A stretch of DNA of 64,000 bases, taken from Arthrobacter sulfonylureivorans (GTDB lineage: Bacteria > Actinomycetota > Actinomycetes > Actinomycetales > Micrococcaceae). The translations under genes and the position numbers were made by a program. A model generated the notes under the pieces. It worked only from the letters and a program-made list of their open reading frames with translations. It was not told the DNA's origin and did not search any database. The stretch is taken from the NCBI GenBank assembly GCA_004000035.1, contig RJAE01000012.1:1-64000 (forward strand), in the 5' to 3' direction. The stretch's first letter is position 1. The number at the start of each line of letters is the position of its first letter. Below, piece after piece: positions 51,431 through 61,353 of the stretch.

Positions 51431-52774
51431 TCAGGCGAACCGGACGGTTACCGCATCGCCGTGCGCGGGGAGGTCTTCGGCCCGGGACAACGCGTCGATG
51501 TGTCCGCTGACCTCCCGCAGCGCTCCACTGCCGTAATTGATCACCTGGACCGCCCGCAGGAAGGTGGTCACATTGAGGCCGCTGGCAAATGTGGCGGTGC
51601 CGCTGGTGGGCAGCACATGGTTGGAGCCGGCACAGTAGTCGCCCAGGCTCACCGGGCTATAGTCGCCCACGAAGATCGCCCCGGCGTTGCGGATCCGGGC
51701 GGCTACCCCGGCTGCGTCGGCGGTCTGGATTTCCAGGTGCTCGGCGGCGTAGGCGTCGCAGACGGCGATGCCCTGTTCCAGCCCGTCCACCAGGATGGTG
51801 CCCGACTGCGGGCCGGACAGTGCCTGGCGGACACGCTCGGCATGCTTGGTCCCGGCGATCTGCCGGCCGAGTTCCGCACGCACGGCCTGCGCCAGTTCCT
51901 CGGACGCGGTGATCAGCACGGAGGCGGCATGCGGGTCGTGCTCGGCCTGGCTGATCAGGTCGGCGGCCACGAACGCCGGATTGGCGGTCTCGTCGGCCAG
52001 GATGGCGATCTCGGTGGTGCCCGCTTCCGCGTCAATGCCCACCACGCTCTTGACCAGCCGCTTGGCCGTGGCCACGAAAACGTTGCCGGGTCCGGTCACC
52101 ACGTCCACGGGTTCCAGCGCCGGGCCGTGACCGTTGGCTGGCACACCGTAGGCGAAGGCTGCCACCGCCTGCGCGCCGCCGATGGCGTAGACCTCATCGA
52201 TGCCCAGCAGCTTGGCGGCGGCCAGGATGGTGGGGTGCGGCAGCGAACCAAAGTCCTTTTGCGGCGGCGAGGCCAGCGCGATGGATGCCACGCCCGCTGC
52301 CTGTGCCGGCACCACGTTCATGACCACGGAGGATGGATACACCGCCAGCCCGCCGGGAACATACAGCCCCACGCGGTTCACCGGGATCCACTTGTGCGTC
52401 ACCACTGCCCCGTCACTGATTTCGACGTCGGTGTCCGCCGGCTTCTGCGCCTCGGCGAACCGCCGGGCACGCGCGATGGACTCCTCCAAGGCGGCACGGA
52501 CCTGCGGGTCCAGCTGGTCCAGGGCCTCGCCCAGCGCCGCCGCCGGAACGCGCGGATGACGCTGCTCCACGCCATCGAACCTGCGCGCGAGCTCGGCCAA
52601 GGCGACGAACCCGTCCGCGCGCACCTTGCCGATGATCTCCTCGACTGCGCCGGTGGCGGCGTCGAACGTGGTGTCCGCGCGTGGCATCGCGGCCTTCAGT
52701 TCGGCGGTGGCGAGGCTGCGGCCGCGCAGGTCCAGGGTGGGGAAATCGCTAAAGGTGTTGGCTGCAGAAGTCAC
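51431..52774 (-). CDS. hisD: histidinol dehydrogenase
   Basis: A 447-residue zinc enzyme carrying out the last two oxidations of histidine synthesis. Conserved parts include [43 protein letters not shown], the zinc/active-site [24 protein letters not shown] and AEHLEIQT. Other his genes are not in the window. The GTG start at 52774 has TAGAAT six bases upstream, 35 bp after the dnaE stop, so it has its own leaderless promoter in addition to possible read-through. Confidence 0.95.
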   Translation of the reverse strand: MTSAANTFSDFPTLDLRGRSLATAELKAAMPRADTTFDAATGAVEEIIGKVRADGFVALAELARRFDGVEQRHPRVPAAALGEALDQLDPQVRAALEESIARARRFAEAQKPADTDVEISDGAVVTHKWIPVNRVGLYVPGGLAVYPSSVVMNVVPAQAAGVASIALASPPQKDFGSLPHPTILAAAKLLGIDEVYAIGGAQAVAAFAYGVPANGHGPALEPVDVVTGPGNVFVATAKRLVKSVVGIDAEAGTTEIAILADETANPAFVAADLISQAEHDPHAASVLITASEELAQAVRAELGRQIAGTKHAERVRQALSGPQSGTILVDGLEQGIAVCDAYAAEHLEIQTADAAGVAARIRNAGAIFVGDYSPVSLGDYCAGSNHVLPTSGTATFASGLNVTTFLRAVQVINYGSGALREVSGHIDALSRAEDLPAHGDAVTVRFA

Positions 52775-52780
52775 CCACCC

Positions 52781-52786
52781 ATTCTA
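52781..52786 (-). promoter_or_regulatory. -10 element of a predicted leaderless promoter for hisD
   Basis: On the minus strand TAGAAT, then gggtgg, then the GTG at 52774. Confidence 0.55.
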
Positions 52787-52808
52787 CTGACCCTTCGACA
52801 CCGCCTGG

Positions 52809-55800
52809 TTAGGCGTCGAGGCAGGCCGGCCCCAGCAGCACCTTGAGGTCGCCGAACAGCGAGGGGTTCGGGTTGACCCGCAAGTCCACCCCCAGCTTCA
52901 TCACCTCGACCTTGCGGGAGCTGTTCAGCCGCACCTGCACCTCGGTAGTGCCAGGATGCGTGCGCAGCACGTCCCCCAGCGCGGTGACCACCGACTCGGT
53001 CGCCTTGAAGCTCGCCATCGAGATCACCACCGGACCGGAGTGCCCGTCGCTGAGGTCGGGCACGGTCAGTTCCTGCGCGTTCAGGGTGACCGCACCGTCG
53101 TCTCGGCGCTGAAGCCGGCCCCGAACCACCACGATCAGGTCTTCCGCCAGCACGGTGGCGATCGGCGCATAGGCCTGGCCGAAGAACATGACCTCCATCG
53201 AGCCGCCGAGGTCCTCGACCTCGGCGCGGGCATAGGCGTTGCCGCTGTTCTTGGCGATCCGGCGCTGCAGTGAGGTGATCATGCCCGCAATGGTGATGAT
53301 CTGTCCGTCCGGCGGGCCGTCCTCGCCGATCAGCGAGGTGATCGACATGTCCGCGTGCTGGCTCAGGATCCCGTCCAGTCCCTGCAGCGGGTGGTCGGAA
53401 ACGTACAGGCCCAGCATGTCGCGCTCGAAGGCCAGTTTGTCCTTCTTGTCCCACTCGGGCAGGTCCGGCACATCAACGGCGAGTCCCCCGGCGGTTTCGC
53501 CGCCGTCGTCGAACGCGCTGAACAGATCGAACTGGTTGGCGGCCTCGTTGCGCTTGAGCACGATGACCGAGTCCACCGCTTCTTCGTGGATCATAGCCAG
53601 CGCGCGGCGCGGATGGCCCAGCGAGTCAAACGCACCGGCCTTGACCAGCGACTCGATGGTGCGCTTGTTGCAGACCACGGCCGGCACCTTCTGCAGGAAG
53701 TCGCTGAAGCTGGCGAAGTTGCCCTTCTCGTCGCGGGAACCCACCATGGCGTGCACCACGTTGGCGCCGACGTTGCGGATGGCGCCCATGCCGAAGCGGA
53801 TGTCCTTGCCCACCGGGGTGAAGTTCAGCGCAGATTCGTTCACATCCGGCGGCAGCACGGTGATGCCCATGTGGCGGCATTCGTTCAGGTACAGCGCCAG
53901 TTTGTCCTTGTCGTCCCCCACCGAGGTGAGCAGCGCGGCCATGTACTCGGCCGGATAATGCGCCTTCAGGTAGGCCGTCCAGTAGGAGACCAGGCCGTAG
54001 GCGGCCGAGTGCGCCTTGTTGAACGCGTAGTCGGAGAACGGCAGCAGGATGTCCCACAGTGCCTTGATGGCAGCCTCGGAGTAGCCGCGGTCCACCATGC
54101 CCTCGTGGAAGCCGGCGTACTGCTTGTCCAGCTCGGACTTCTTCTTCTTGCCCATCGCGCGGCGCAGGATATCCGCTTGGCCCAGTGAGAAGCCTGCCAC
54201 CTTCTGGGCAATCGCCATCACCTGCTCCTGATACACGATCAGGCCGTAGGTGGTATCCAGAATGTCCCGCAGCGGTTCTTCCAGCTCCGGGTGGATCGGG
54301 GTGATCTCCTGGAGGCCGGTCTTGCGCAGGGCGTAGTTGGTGTGCGAGTTGGCGCCCATCGGACCCGGCCGGTACAGGGCGATGACGGCGGAGATGTCTT
54401 CGAAGTTGTCCGGCCGCATCATCTTCAGCAGCGACCGCATCGGGCCGCCGTCGAGCTGGAAGACGCCCAGGGTGTCGCCGCGGGCGAGCAGCTCGTAGGA
54501 CCCGCGGTCGTCCAGGTCCAGCGTTTCAAGGTCCAGGTCCACGTCCTGGTTCATCTTGATGTTCTCGATGGCGTCCGTGATGATCGTCAGGTTGCGCAGA
54601 CCGAGGAAGTCCATCTTGATCAGGCCGAGACCTTCACAGGTGGGATAGTCGAACTGCGTAATGACCTGGCCGTCCTGCTCCCGGCGCATGATCGGGATGA
54701 TGTCGATGAGCGGATCCGAGGACATGATGACGCCGGCGGCGTGCACACCCCACTGGCGCTTCAGCCCCTCCAGGCCCAGCGCGGTTTCGAAGACCTTGGC
54801 GGAATCCGCGTCGGACTTGAGCAGTTCGCGCATTTCCTCGGCCTCGCCGTAGCGCTTGGCGCTGGGATCGTGCACTTCCTTCAGCGTCAGGCCCTTGCCC
54901 ATGACATCCGGCGGCATGGCCTTGGTCAGCCGCTCGCCGGTGGAGAACGGATAGCCCATCACGCGGGAAGAGTCCTTCAACGCCTGCTTGGCCTTGATGG
55001 TGCCGTACGTGACGATCATAGCCACCCGGTCGTCACCGTACTTCTCGGTGACGTACTTGATTACTTCCGGGCGGCGCCGGTCATCGAAGTCGACGTCGAA
55101 GTCAGGCATCGAGACGCGGTCCGGGTTCAGGAAGCGCTCGAAGATCAGTCCGTGCTTGAGCGGGTTCAGGTCGGTGATGCGCATCGCGTAGGCCACCATC
55201 GAGCCGGCACCGGAACCGCGGCCCGGGCCAACGCGGATGCCGTGGTCCTTGGACCAGTTGATGAAGTCGGCCACCACCAGGAAGTAGCCGGGGAAGCCCA
55301 TCTGGAGGATGATGCCGATCTCATATTCGGCCTGCTTGCGCACATCGTCGGGAATGCCCGTCGGGAACCGGTACTGCAGGCCCTTCTCGACTTCCTTGAC
55401 GAACCAGGATTCTTCGTTCTCCCCCTCCGGCACCGGGAACACCGGCATGTAGGAGGCCTTGGTGTTGAACTCCACGTTGCAGCGCTCGGCGATCAACAGG
55501 GTGTTGTCGCAGGCCTCGGGCACATCGCGGAAGATGGCCCGCATCTCCGCCGGGGACTTCAGGTAGAACTCGTCCGCATCGAACTTGAACCGTTTCGGGT
55601 CGGCCAGCGAAGAACCTGACTGCACGCACAGCAGCGCCGCATGCGACTTGGCATCCTCGGCGTGCGTGTAGTGCAGGTCGTTGGTGGCCACGAACGGGAG
55701 GCCAAGTTCGCGCGCCAGCTTCCGCAGGTCGGTCTGCACGTTGCGCTCGATGTCCAGTCCGTGGTCCATCAGCTCGCAGAAGAAGTTCTCCTTGCCGAAG

Positions 55801-56360
55801 ATGTCCCGGAAATCGGAGGCGGCCTGCTTGGCCTCGTTGTAGAGGCCCAGCCGCAGCTTGGTCTGGACTTCGCCGGACGGACAGCCGGTGGTGGCAATCA
55901 GGCCCTTGCCATAGGTCTGCAGCAGATCCCGGTCCATCCGGGGCTTGTACAGGTAGCCTTCCAGCGAGGCTAGCGACGAGGCACGGAAGAGGTTGTGCAT
56001 GCCTTCGGTAGTCTCGGCCCACATGGTCATGTGGGTGTAGGCGCCGGCGCCGGAGACGTCGTTGCGTCCACCGTCGCCCCAGCGCACGCGCGTTTTGTCC
56101 GCCCGGGCGGTGCCCGGAGTCAGGTAGGCTTCGACGCCGACAATGGGTTTGACCCCGGCGTTGCGGGCCTTGTTCCAGAAATCGAAGGCACCGAAGACGA
56201 ACCCATGGTCCGTCGTCGCCACGGCGTTCATGCCCAGTTCCTCGGTGTGGCTGAACAAGTCGGTCAGCCGCGCGGCACCATCGAGCATCGAGTACTCGGT
56301 GTGGTTGTGAAGATGGACGAAGGAATCGTTGCCGGTCTTGGAAGAAGTCACTGCTGCCAC
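52809..56360 (-). CDS. dnaE: DNA polymerase III subunit alpha (replicative)
   Basis: An 1183-residue replicative polymerase. The PHP domain begins FVHLHNHTEYSMLDGA (residues 15-28). The polymerase active-site aspartates are in PDFDVDFDD (419-427), with VGPGRGSGAGSMVAYA just before. The helix-hairpin-helix region and OB-fold (GQIITIAGMITSLQRRIAKNSG) follow. Length and PHP motif fit DnaE1 rather than the inducible DnaE2. The start is GTG 56360 with TAGAAT six bases upstream (leaderless type), 37 bp after the rluD-type gene. Confidence 0.96.
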   Translation of the reverse strand: MAAVTSSKTGNDSFVHLHNHTEYSMLDGAARLTDLFSHTEELGMNAVATTDHGFVFGAFDFWNKARNAGVKPIVGVEAYLTPGTARADKTRVRWGDGGRNDVSGAGAYTHMTMWAETTEGMHNLFRASSLASLEGYLYKPRMDRDLLQTYGKGLIATTGCPSGEVQTKLRLGLYNEAKQAASDFRDIFGKENFFCELMDHGLDIERNVQTDLRKLARELGLPFVATNDLHYTHAEDAKSHAALLCVQSGSSLADPKRFKFDADEFYLKSPAEMRAIFRDVPEACDNTLLIAERCNVEFNTKASYMPVFPVPEGENEESWFVKEVEKGLQYRFPTGIPDDVRKQAEYEIGIILQMGFPGYFLVVADFINWSKDHGIRVGPGRGSGAGSMVAYAMRITDLNPLKHGLIFERFLNPDRVSMPDFDVDFDDRRRPEVIKYVTEKYGDDRVAMIVTYGTIKAKQALKDSSRVMGYPFSTGERLTKAMPPDVMGKGLTLKEVHDPSAKRYGEAEEMRELLKSDADSAKVFETALGLEGLKRQWGVHAAGVIMSSDPLIDIIPIMRREQDGQVITQFDYPTCEGLGLIKMDFLGLRNLTIITDAIENIKMNQDVDLDLETLDLDDRGSYELLARGDTLGVFQLDGGPMRSLLKMMRPDNFEDISAVIALYRPGPMGANSHTNYALRKTGLQEITPIHPELEEPLRDILDTTYGLIVYQEQVMAIAQKVAGFSLGQADILRRAMGKKKKSELDKQYAGFHEGMVDRGYSEAAIKALWDILLPFSDYAFNKAHSAAYGLVSYWTAYLKAHYPAEYMAALLTSVGDDKDKLALYLNECRHMGITVLPPDVNESALNFTPVGKDIRFGMGAIRNVGANVVHAMVGSRDEKGNFASFSDFLQKVPAVVCNKRTIESLVKAGAFDSLGHPRRALAMIHEEAVDSVIVLKRNEAANQFDLFSAFDDGGETAGGLAVDVPDLPEWDKKDKLAFERDMLGLYVSDHPLQGLDGILSQHADMSITSLIGEDGPPDGQIITIAGMITSLQRRIAKNSGNAYARAEVEDLGGSMEVMFFGQAYAPIATVLAEDLIVVVRGRLQRRDDGAVTLNAQELTVPDLSDGHSGPVVISMASFKATESVVTALGDVLRTHPGTTEVQVRLNSSRKVEVMKLGVDLRVNPNPSLFGDLKVLLGPACLDA

Positions 56361-56366
56361 CGTTTC

Positions 56367-56372
56367 ATTCTA
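56367..56372 (-). promoter_or_regulatory. -10 element of a predicted leaderless promoter for dnaE
   Basis: On the minus strand TAGAAT, then gaaacg, then the GTG at 56360: the same hexamer, spacing and start codon as hisD. Confidence 0.6.
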
Positions 56373-56397
56373 GGTGTCGGAGCCAGCCAGTCCCGGG

Positions 56398-57333
56398 CTA
56401 CACGCGGTGTTCGGCCAGTGCCTGCAGCGCGTAAGCCAGGTCCTGCGGGTACTCGCTTTCGTATTCAACCCACTCCCCGTTGCCGGGGTGGTGGAAGCCA
56501 AGCTTTTTGGCATGAAGCCACTGCCGGGTCAGGCCCAGCGCCGCGGCAAGTTTAGGGTCGGCACCGTAGGTCAGGTCGCCGGCGCAGGGATGCCGGAGCG
56601 CCGAGAAGTGCACGCGGATCTGGTGGGTCCGGCCGGTCTCCAGATGCACTTCGACCAACGAGGCCTTGCCGAAGGCCTCGATGACCTCATAGTGGGTCAG
56701 CGAATGGCGACCGTCTTCCACCACGGCGAACCGCCAGTCGTAGCCGGGGTGCCGGCCGATCGGCGCATCGATCGTGCCCTCCAGCGGATCCGGCAGGCCC
56801 TGCACGAGTGCGTGGTAGACCTTGTCCACCGTGCGGTCCTTGAACGCCCGCTTCAGCAAGGTGTAGCCATGCTCGGTCTTGGCCACCACCATCACGCCGG
56901 AGGTTCCCACGTCCAGGCGATGGACGATCCCGGCACGCTCGGCGGCACCCGACGTCGAAATCCGGTAGCCGCGCGCGGCCAGGGCACCCACCACGGTGGG
57001 GCCCACCCAACCGGGCGACGGATGCGCCGCCACACCCACCGGTTTGTCGATGACGACGAAATCGTCCTCGTCTCCGAGAATCTTCAAATCCTCAACCTCT
57101 TCCACCACGACGGCGAGCGGATCCCGCTGCTCCGGTACGGCAATGCGCAGGCTCCCCTGTTCGGGGAGCTTTGCCGATTTGGCGATGGCTCGGCCATCCA
57201 GTTCCACGCATTTGCCGCCGAAAAGTGCCGCGGCGGCCGAGCGGGATATTCCCAGTAGGGCGGCGACAACCGTGTCTGCCCGTTCGCCGGCCGTACTACT
57301 GTCCAGCTCGACGACCCTGACGTCGTCAGTCAC
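56398..57333 (-). CDS. rluD: RluA family pseudouridine synthase (RluD-like)
   Basis: A 311-residue RNA-modifying enzyme with an N-terminal S4 RNA-binding domain ([27 protein letters not shown]) and the RluA catalytic motif [20 protein letters not shown]; the aspartate of HRLD is the nucleophile. [24 protein letters not shown] is the conserved C-terminal signature. Target sites (23S rRNA for RluD) are inferred from family and context next to lspA. The start is GTG 57333 with GGGGAG four bases upstream; it overlaps the lspA stop by 8 bp, so translation is coupled. Confidence 0.92.
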   Translation of the reverse strand: MTDDVRVVELDSSTAGERADTVVAALLGISRSAAAALFGGKCVELDGRAIAKSAKLPEQGSLRIAVPEQRDPLAVVVEEVEDLKILGDEDDFVVIDKPVGVAAHPSPGWVGPTVVGALAARGYRISTSGAAERAGIVHRLDVGTSGVMVVAKTEHGYTLLKRAFKDRTVDKVYHALVQGLPDPLEGTIDAPIGRHPGYDWRFAVVEDGRHSLTHYEVIEAFGKASLVEVHLETGRTHQIRVHFSALRHPCAGDLTYGADPKLAAALGLTRQWLHAKKLGFHHPGNGEWVEYESEYPQDLAYALQALAEHRV

Positions 57334-57958
57334 CGCTCTCCCCTGCCGGCCTGCCCCCATCGAGCGGCTTGCCGTCCCCGTTCGCGGTGCGGTCCCCGGA
57401 CTTGGCGGTCTGCCGGGTGCCGTCCATGCCAATCCCCATGAAAGTCAGCACGCACCACAGGATGACTGCCCCGACGACGGCGGAGTCGGCGATGTTGAAG
57501 ATCGCAAAGTTGGGGAAAGCGATGAAATCCACCACGTGCCCGAGGCCGAAAGCGGGTTCGCGGAACAGCCGGTCGGTCAGATTCCCCAGCGCGCCGCCCA
57601 GCAGGAAGCCGAGCGCCACGGACCACCACAGGGACCGGACCTTGCGGGCGTAGACCAGGATCGCGATGGCGACGGCCGACATCACCAGGGTAAACACCCA
57701 GGTGTGGTCCTGGCCGATGGAGAACGCGGCGCCCGAGTTGCGGATGAAATGCCAGTGCAGCAGCGGCGGCAGCACCGGGGTGATCTGCCCCTCGGTCATG
57801 GTGGACACGACCCACCACTTGGTCAATTGGTCAAAGGCATAGGCGAAGGCCGCGCAGCCTGCCAGCAGCAGGATGAACCGGCCCCTGCCCTTGCGTTGTC
57901 CGGTCTCGGCCGCCGCGCCGTCGTCGGATCGGTCAGCTGCCGGTGGAGTTTCTGACAT
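57326..57958 (-). CDS. lspA: lipoprotein signal peptidase (signal peptidase II)
   Basis: A 210-residue membrane aspartyl protease that cleaves lipoprotein signal peptides after lipidation. Four transmembrane helices are visible, with RNSGAAFSI, the first catalytic aspartate in [11 protein letters not shown] and the second in [11 protein letters not shown]-type segment (IFNIADSAV). Extra Asp/Gly-rich tails occur at both ends ([14 protein letters not shown] and the C-terminal [10 protein letters not shown] onward). The start at ATG 57958 is chosen for the family-like N-terminus; GAGAGAG lies just upstream. It overlaps the rluD-type gene. Confidence 0.93.
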   Translation of the reverse strand: MSETPPAADRSDDGAAAETGQRKGRGRFILLLAGCAAFAYAFDQLTKWWVVSTMTEGQITPVLPPLLHWHFIRNSGAAFSIGQDHTWVFTLVMSAVAIAILVYARKVRSLWWSVALGFLLGGALGNLTDRLFREPAFGLGHVVDFIAFPNFAIFNIADSAVVGAVILWCVLTFMGIGMDGTRQTAKSGDRTANGDGKPLDGGRPAGESGD

Positions 57959-58051
57959 GTCTCTCTCGTCTTCAGTGCCGTCCGGGGCACCGATGCGGTG
58001 TCCAAAGGCAATGGCCGGCGGCAGGATGATCCCGGCGCCGGCCATGGGGAA

Positions 58052-58066
58052 CCCTGTGGAACAGGG
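58052..58066 (-). terminator. small hairpin after wag31
   Basis: CCCTGT/ACAGGG with a 3-base loop lies 21 bp beyond the wag31 stop, in the 128-bp gap before lspA. The stem is short, so termination may be partial. Confidence 0.3.
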
Positions 58067-58086
58067 CCGTCAGTTACCTTCCGCGC

Positions 58087-58752
58087 TTACGCGTCGGCGC
58101 TGTCCTTGACCTCGGGGGCAGCGAAGGAGCCGCGGGCTTCCAGATCGCGCAGCTGCCCTTCGATGTAGGCCTTCAGGCGGGCGCGGTAGTCGCGCTCGAA
58201 GCCACGCAGCTGCTCGAGCTTGCGTTCCAGCACAGCCTTCTGCTGCTCGAGGTTGCCCAGGGTCTTGCGGCTCTTTTCTTCGGCGTCATTGACCAGGCTG
58301 CTGGCTTCCAGCTGTGCCTCGGCGATGATCTTGTCCCGCTGCTCCACGCCGGCGGTGACGTACTCGTCGTGGAGCTTCTGGGCCATGGCCAGCACGCCTG
58401 CCGCGGACTCGGCGGTAGCGGAGCGGTCGGTCTCGGGTGCCGCGGCGGCGGCCGGAGCCGGCTTCGGCTCTTCCGTCGCCTTGGGCTCGACCTTCGGTTC
58501 TTCCTTGACCTGTTCGCGGACCTGTTCGGTCTTCGGGGCGGCCGACACCGGAGCCGGCACGGAGGCCTCCGGAGCCTGGCCCGACGTGGCTTCAGCCAGC
58601 TTCTTGCGAAGTTCGTCGTTCTCCTGGTTCAGCCGGCGGAGTTCAACGACGATCTCATCGAGAAAGTCGTCAACCTCATCCTGGTCATAGCCTTCGCGGA
58701 ACTTAGTCGGCTGGAACCTCTTGTTGACAACGTCTTCTGGCGTCAAAGCCAT
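58087..58752 (-). CDS. wag31: DivIVA/Wag31 cell-pole and septum organiser
   Basis: A 221-residue coiled-coil protein with the DivIVA N-terminus MALTPEDVVNKRFQPTKFREGYDQDEVDDFLDEIVVELRRLN (membrane-binding and first coiled coil), an Ala/Pro/Glu spacer (about residues 55-110) and a second coiled coil (EEKSRKTLGNLEQQKAVLERKLEQLRGFERDYR). In actinobacteria it marks curved membrane at poles and septa and directs cell-wall growth. AGGTG precedes the ATG. It sits downstream of yggT in the division cluster with a 150-bp AT-richer gap that probably carries its own promoter. Confidence 0.94.
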   Translation of the reverse strand: MALTPEDVVNKRFQPTKFREGYDQDEVDDFLDEIVVELRRLNQENDELRKKLAEATSGQAPEASVPAPVSAAPKTEQVREQVKEEPKVEPKATEEPKPAPAAAAAPETDRSATAESAAGVLAMAQKLHDEYVTAGVEQRDKIIAEAQLEASSLVNDAEEKSRKTLGNLEQQKAVLERKLEQLRGFERDYRARLKAYIEGQLRDLEARGSFAAPEVKDSADA

Positions 58753-58902
58753 CTGGTCACCTCATACTGGTTCGTGTGGGTCATGAATGCAACGTGCTGG
58801 ATTCATAACAACGGTAGCGAATAGTCCCCGTGCAAGGACATCCGCCAGCTATATCTGAATCAGAATATATCGTTTCGGAGACGAACACTAACGCGCCGTC
58901 GG
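58753..58902 (-). promoter_or_regulatory. wag31 upstream region with AT-rich imperfect inverted repeat
   Basis: The gap contains TATATCTGA / TCAGAATATA (about 58849-58871), the most AT-rich stretch of this part of the window. It plausibly holds the wag31 promoter and/or a regulatory site; I cannot place -10/-35 with confidence. Confidence 0.35.
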
Positions 58903-59190
58903 TCAGGCCAAACCCGCCACAACCGCCATGGCGATCGTCACGGCGAGGAACAGCACGAGGAAGGCAAGGTCAAGCGCGAATCCGCCGATCCGCAGCGGCG
59001 GAATGATCCTGCGCAGACCCTTCAGCGGCGGGTCGGTCACGGTGTAGATGACGGAAGCAGCGACCAGAGCGATGCCGCGCGGCCTCCAGCGCCGGGCGAA
59101 GGCTTGCACGACCTCGAAAACGATGCGCACGATCAAGCCCAGCTGGAACAACATCAAGATCAGGTACAGCAGGACGAAAATGATGGACAC
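58903..59190 (-). CDS. YggT family membrane protein
   Basis: A 95-residue protein with two transmembrane helices (MSIIFVLLYLILMLFQLGLIVRIVFEVV and ALDLAFLVLFLAVTIAMAVV) and the YggT motif YTVTDPPLKGLRRIIPPLR between them. The family is conserved between sepF and divIVA in Gram-positives and is linked to division or osmotic tolerance without a defined mechanism. It starts with GTG 59190, 69 bp after sepF. Confidence 0.88.
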   Translation of the reverse strand: MSIIFVLLYLILMLFQLGLIVRIVFEVVQAFARRWRPRGIALVAASVIYTVTDPPLKGLRRIIPPLRIGGFALDLAFLVLFLAVTIAMAVVAGLA

Positions 59191-59259
59191 GCCGGTTCCA
59201 CGATTCCTAGCGCTAGAAGGATTTTGACGGGCGGCACGCCTCCCGGGAAGTGCGGCAGG

Positions 59260-59778
59260 CTAGCTCTGGTTAAAGAAACTGGCCTGCTGGTCGCTGGACT
59301 TGCGGTCCTCACCCAGCACTTCCACGCTTGACGGCGAGAGCAGGAAAACCTTATTGGTAACCCGTTCAATGCTACCGTGCAGGCCGAAGACCAAGCCGGC
59401 GGAGAAATCGACCAGTCGCTTGGCTTCCGCTTCGCCCATGTCCGTGACGTTCATGATCACCGGGATGCCGTCGCGGAAACTCTCGCCAATGATCTTGGCG
59501 TCGTTGTAGGAGCGCGGGTGCACGGTGGTGATCTGGTGCAGCACGGTGGCGTCCTCGCGGGCTGACGGTGCGCGCTTGATCGGCGTCACCGGGGCACGGT
59601 ATTCTTCGGCAGCCGGTTTCACCGGTGCCGGCGCAGGCTCCGCGCGGCGCTCCTGTCGGGGCTGGTCCACGGGCTGCTCCTCATCTCGAGCGGCGGTGTC
59701 CGTCTGCTCGGGTTCGTAGTGCTCGTCACCATCGGCGAGCCCAAGATAAATCATTGTCTTGCGCAGTGTGCCTGCCAT
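59260..59778 (-). CDS. sepF: cell division protein SepF
   Basis: A 172-residue membrane-bound FtsZ anchor. The N-terminal amphipathic helix [16 protein letters not shown] binds membrane, an acidic linker (residues 17-70) follows, and the C-terminal SepF domain has [49 protein letters not shown]. Actinobacteria lack FtsA, so SepF is the main FtsZ tether. ATG 59778 is preceded by GGGAG at five bases; an ATG four codons upstream is less well placed. Confidence 0.94.
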   Translation of the reverse strand: MAGTLRKTMIYLGLADGDEHYEPEQTDTAARDEEQPVDQPRQERRAEPAPAPVKPAAEEYRAPVTPIKRAPSAREDATVLHQITTVHPRSYNDAKIIGESFRDGIPVIMNVTDMGEAEAKRLVDFSAGLVFGLHGSIERVTNKVFLLSPSSVEVLGEDRKSSDQQASFFNQS

Positions 59779-59872
59779 GGTAGCTCCCATCCTGTCTTCA
59801 GCGCTGCTGCATGCCTTGCACGGCCCCGGTCACGAACTTGGGTTCCGGCAAAGAGCCTGCCTATCAAAAACG

Positions 59873-60622
59873 CTACCGCACGGCCGGTCGCGGTCCGAGG
59901 ACATCGGATCCGACACGGAGGTGTGTCGCGCCCGCGGCGACCGCCGCTTCGAGGTCCTGGCTCATCCCTGCCGAAACCATGCCTGCCCCGGGATGCTCTT
60001 CCTTCAGCCGATGCGAGAGTTCAGCCAATCGTCCGAACGCCCGGGCCGGGTCTGCGCCCAACGGCGCGACCGCCATCAGCCCGGCCGGAGCCAATCCCTC
60101 AGCCTCCTGGAGGGCGTCGGCCAGCGCCCTGATCTCCCCGGGCCGGGCACCGCCGCGGGCCGCTGTTCCGGCTGCCTTCGGCAGGTCCGACTCGTCAAGG
60201 TCCACTTGGATCAGGCAGCCGAGATCCGCTCGGGGCTCGAGGCCGGCAGCCTGCCGCCGTTCCTGCTCGGCCGCCATCGCCTTGCGCAGCGCCTGGATCA
60301 GTTGCGGCCGGTCCACCGAATGGAGCAGGTCAGCGTATTGGACCACCGATTTGGCCTTGTTTGTCTGCAGCTGCCCGATGAAATGCCAGCGCAGCCCGCG
60401 GCCGGCCAGCTCCGCGGCCTTCGCGGCGGCTTCCTGATCCCGGTTCTCCCCGACGTCTCTCACGCCCAGATCATGCAGCAGCGCCACGTCGGAGGCGGGG
60501 AAGAACTTCGTCACCACAATCAGTTCCGGCTCCGCCGGGCGGCCGGCGGCGGCCCGGGCGATCCGCTCCCGGACGCGTTCCAGATTCGCTGAAAGTTCGG
60601 CCTTCCGGGAGTTCGTGCTCAT
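59873..60622 (-). CDS. yggS: YggS family pyridoxal-phosphate homeostasis protein
   Basis: A 249-residue PLP-binding protein of the alanine-racemase-fold YggS/PROSC family, which buffers free PLP. The PLP lysine lies in ELIVVTKFFPASDVALLHDLG, followed by VGENRDQEAAAKAAEL, WHFIGQLQTNKAKSVV and the C-terminal SAGMSQDLEAAVAAGATHLRVGSDVLG. Its ATG overlaps the pgeF stop (ATGA), so the two are translationally coupled within the division cluster. Confidence 0.93.
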   Translation of the reverse strand: MSTNSRKAELSANLERVRERIARAAAGRPAEPELIVVTKFFPASDVALLHDLGVRDVGENRDQEAAAKAAELAGRGLRWHFIGQLQTNKAKSVVQYADLLHSVDRPQLIQALRKAMAAEQERRQAAGLEPRADLGCLIQVDLDESDLPKAAGTAARGGARPGEIRALADALQEAEGLAPAGLMAVAPLGADPARAFGRLAELSHRLKEEHPGAGMVSAGMSQDLEAAVAAGATHLRVGSDVLGPRPAVR

Positions 60623-61332
60623 GCGTCCTTCCAGACCAGGCCGGCGAACCGGCCGGTGCGTTCATCCAACCGGTAGGAGTACAGCCGGTCTTCCTCCCGG
60701 GTGCAGCCATGTACCCGGTGTGCCTCCACGCCGAGTCCGGCCAGCTCTGCGGTGGCCCCGGCGGCGAGATCGAGTGCCGGGGTGCCCCATGCGGTCCTCG
60801 ATGCCAGCTCGGGAATCCGGGCTATGGCGTCGGCCTGCATCTGCTCGGGGACCTCATAGCAGGCTCCGCAGATGGACGGACCGATCCATGCCTGCAGCGC
60901 GCCGGCGCCCGCGCCCCGGAGCCCGGCAACGGCGTTGGCCAGCACCCCGTCCAGCAGTCCGCGGCGGCCGGCATGCGCCACCGCGGTGGCGGCACCGCCG
61001 TCGGGCAGTGTCCCCACCAGCACCACCGGCAGGCAGTCCGCAACCATCACGGCCAGCGGCACCGCGCCGTCGGGACTCACCAGCGCATCGGCCGTCACGG
61101 CCACCTGCGTCGAAGCCGGGCCGTCGGTCGACACGACCGCGGCCTCGGCGGAGTGCACCTGGTTCATGAACCGCAGCGAGCCGGCCGGCACCGGCAGGGC
61201 GCCCTCCAGCGACCTACGCCGCCGGTGCACGGCAGCGGCGTCGTCGCCCACGTGGAGGCCCAGGTTGCCGGCCGAGCGGTCGGTGAATGCGGCCCACACG
61301 CCGGTGTGGACCTGCTGCTTCCACCAAAACAC
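60619..61332 (-). CDS. pgeF: PgeF/YfiH family protein (purine nucleoside phosphorylase / laccase-domain)
   Basis: A 237-residue protein of the DUF152/YfiH family. The three metal or active-site residues are visible: H in FMNQVHSAEA, C in CGACYEVPEQM and H in VAHAGRRGLLDG. Members were first called polyphenol oxidases; better evidence points to purine nucleoside/adenosine activity and to editing of peptidoglycan precursors. Its place directly after ftsZ suits the latter. The start is GTG 61332 with AGGAGG eight bases upstream; it is 21 bp downstream of ftsZ. Confidence 0.92.
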   Translation of the reverse strand: MFWWKQQVHTGVWAAFTDRSAGNLGLHVGDDAAAVHRRRRSLEGALPVPAGSLRFMNQVHSAEAAVVSTDGPASTQVAVTADALVSPDGAVPLAVMVADCLPVVLVGTLPDGGAATAVAHAGRRGLLDGVLANAVAGLRGAGAGALQAWIGPSICGACYEVPEQMQADAIARIPELASRTAWGTPALDLAAGATAELAGLGVEAHRVHGCTREEDRLYSYRLDERTGRFAGLVWKDA

Positions 61333-61353
61333 TGCCGGACCCTCCTGGACTGG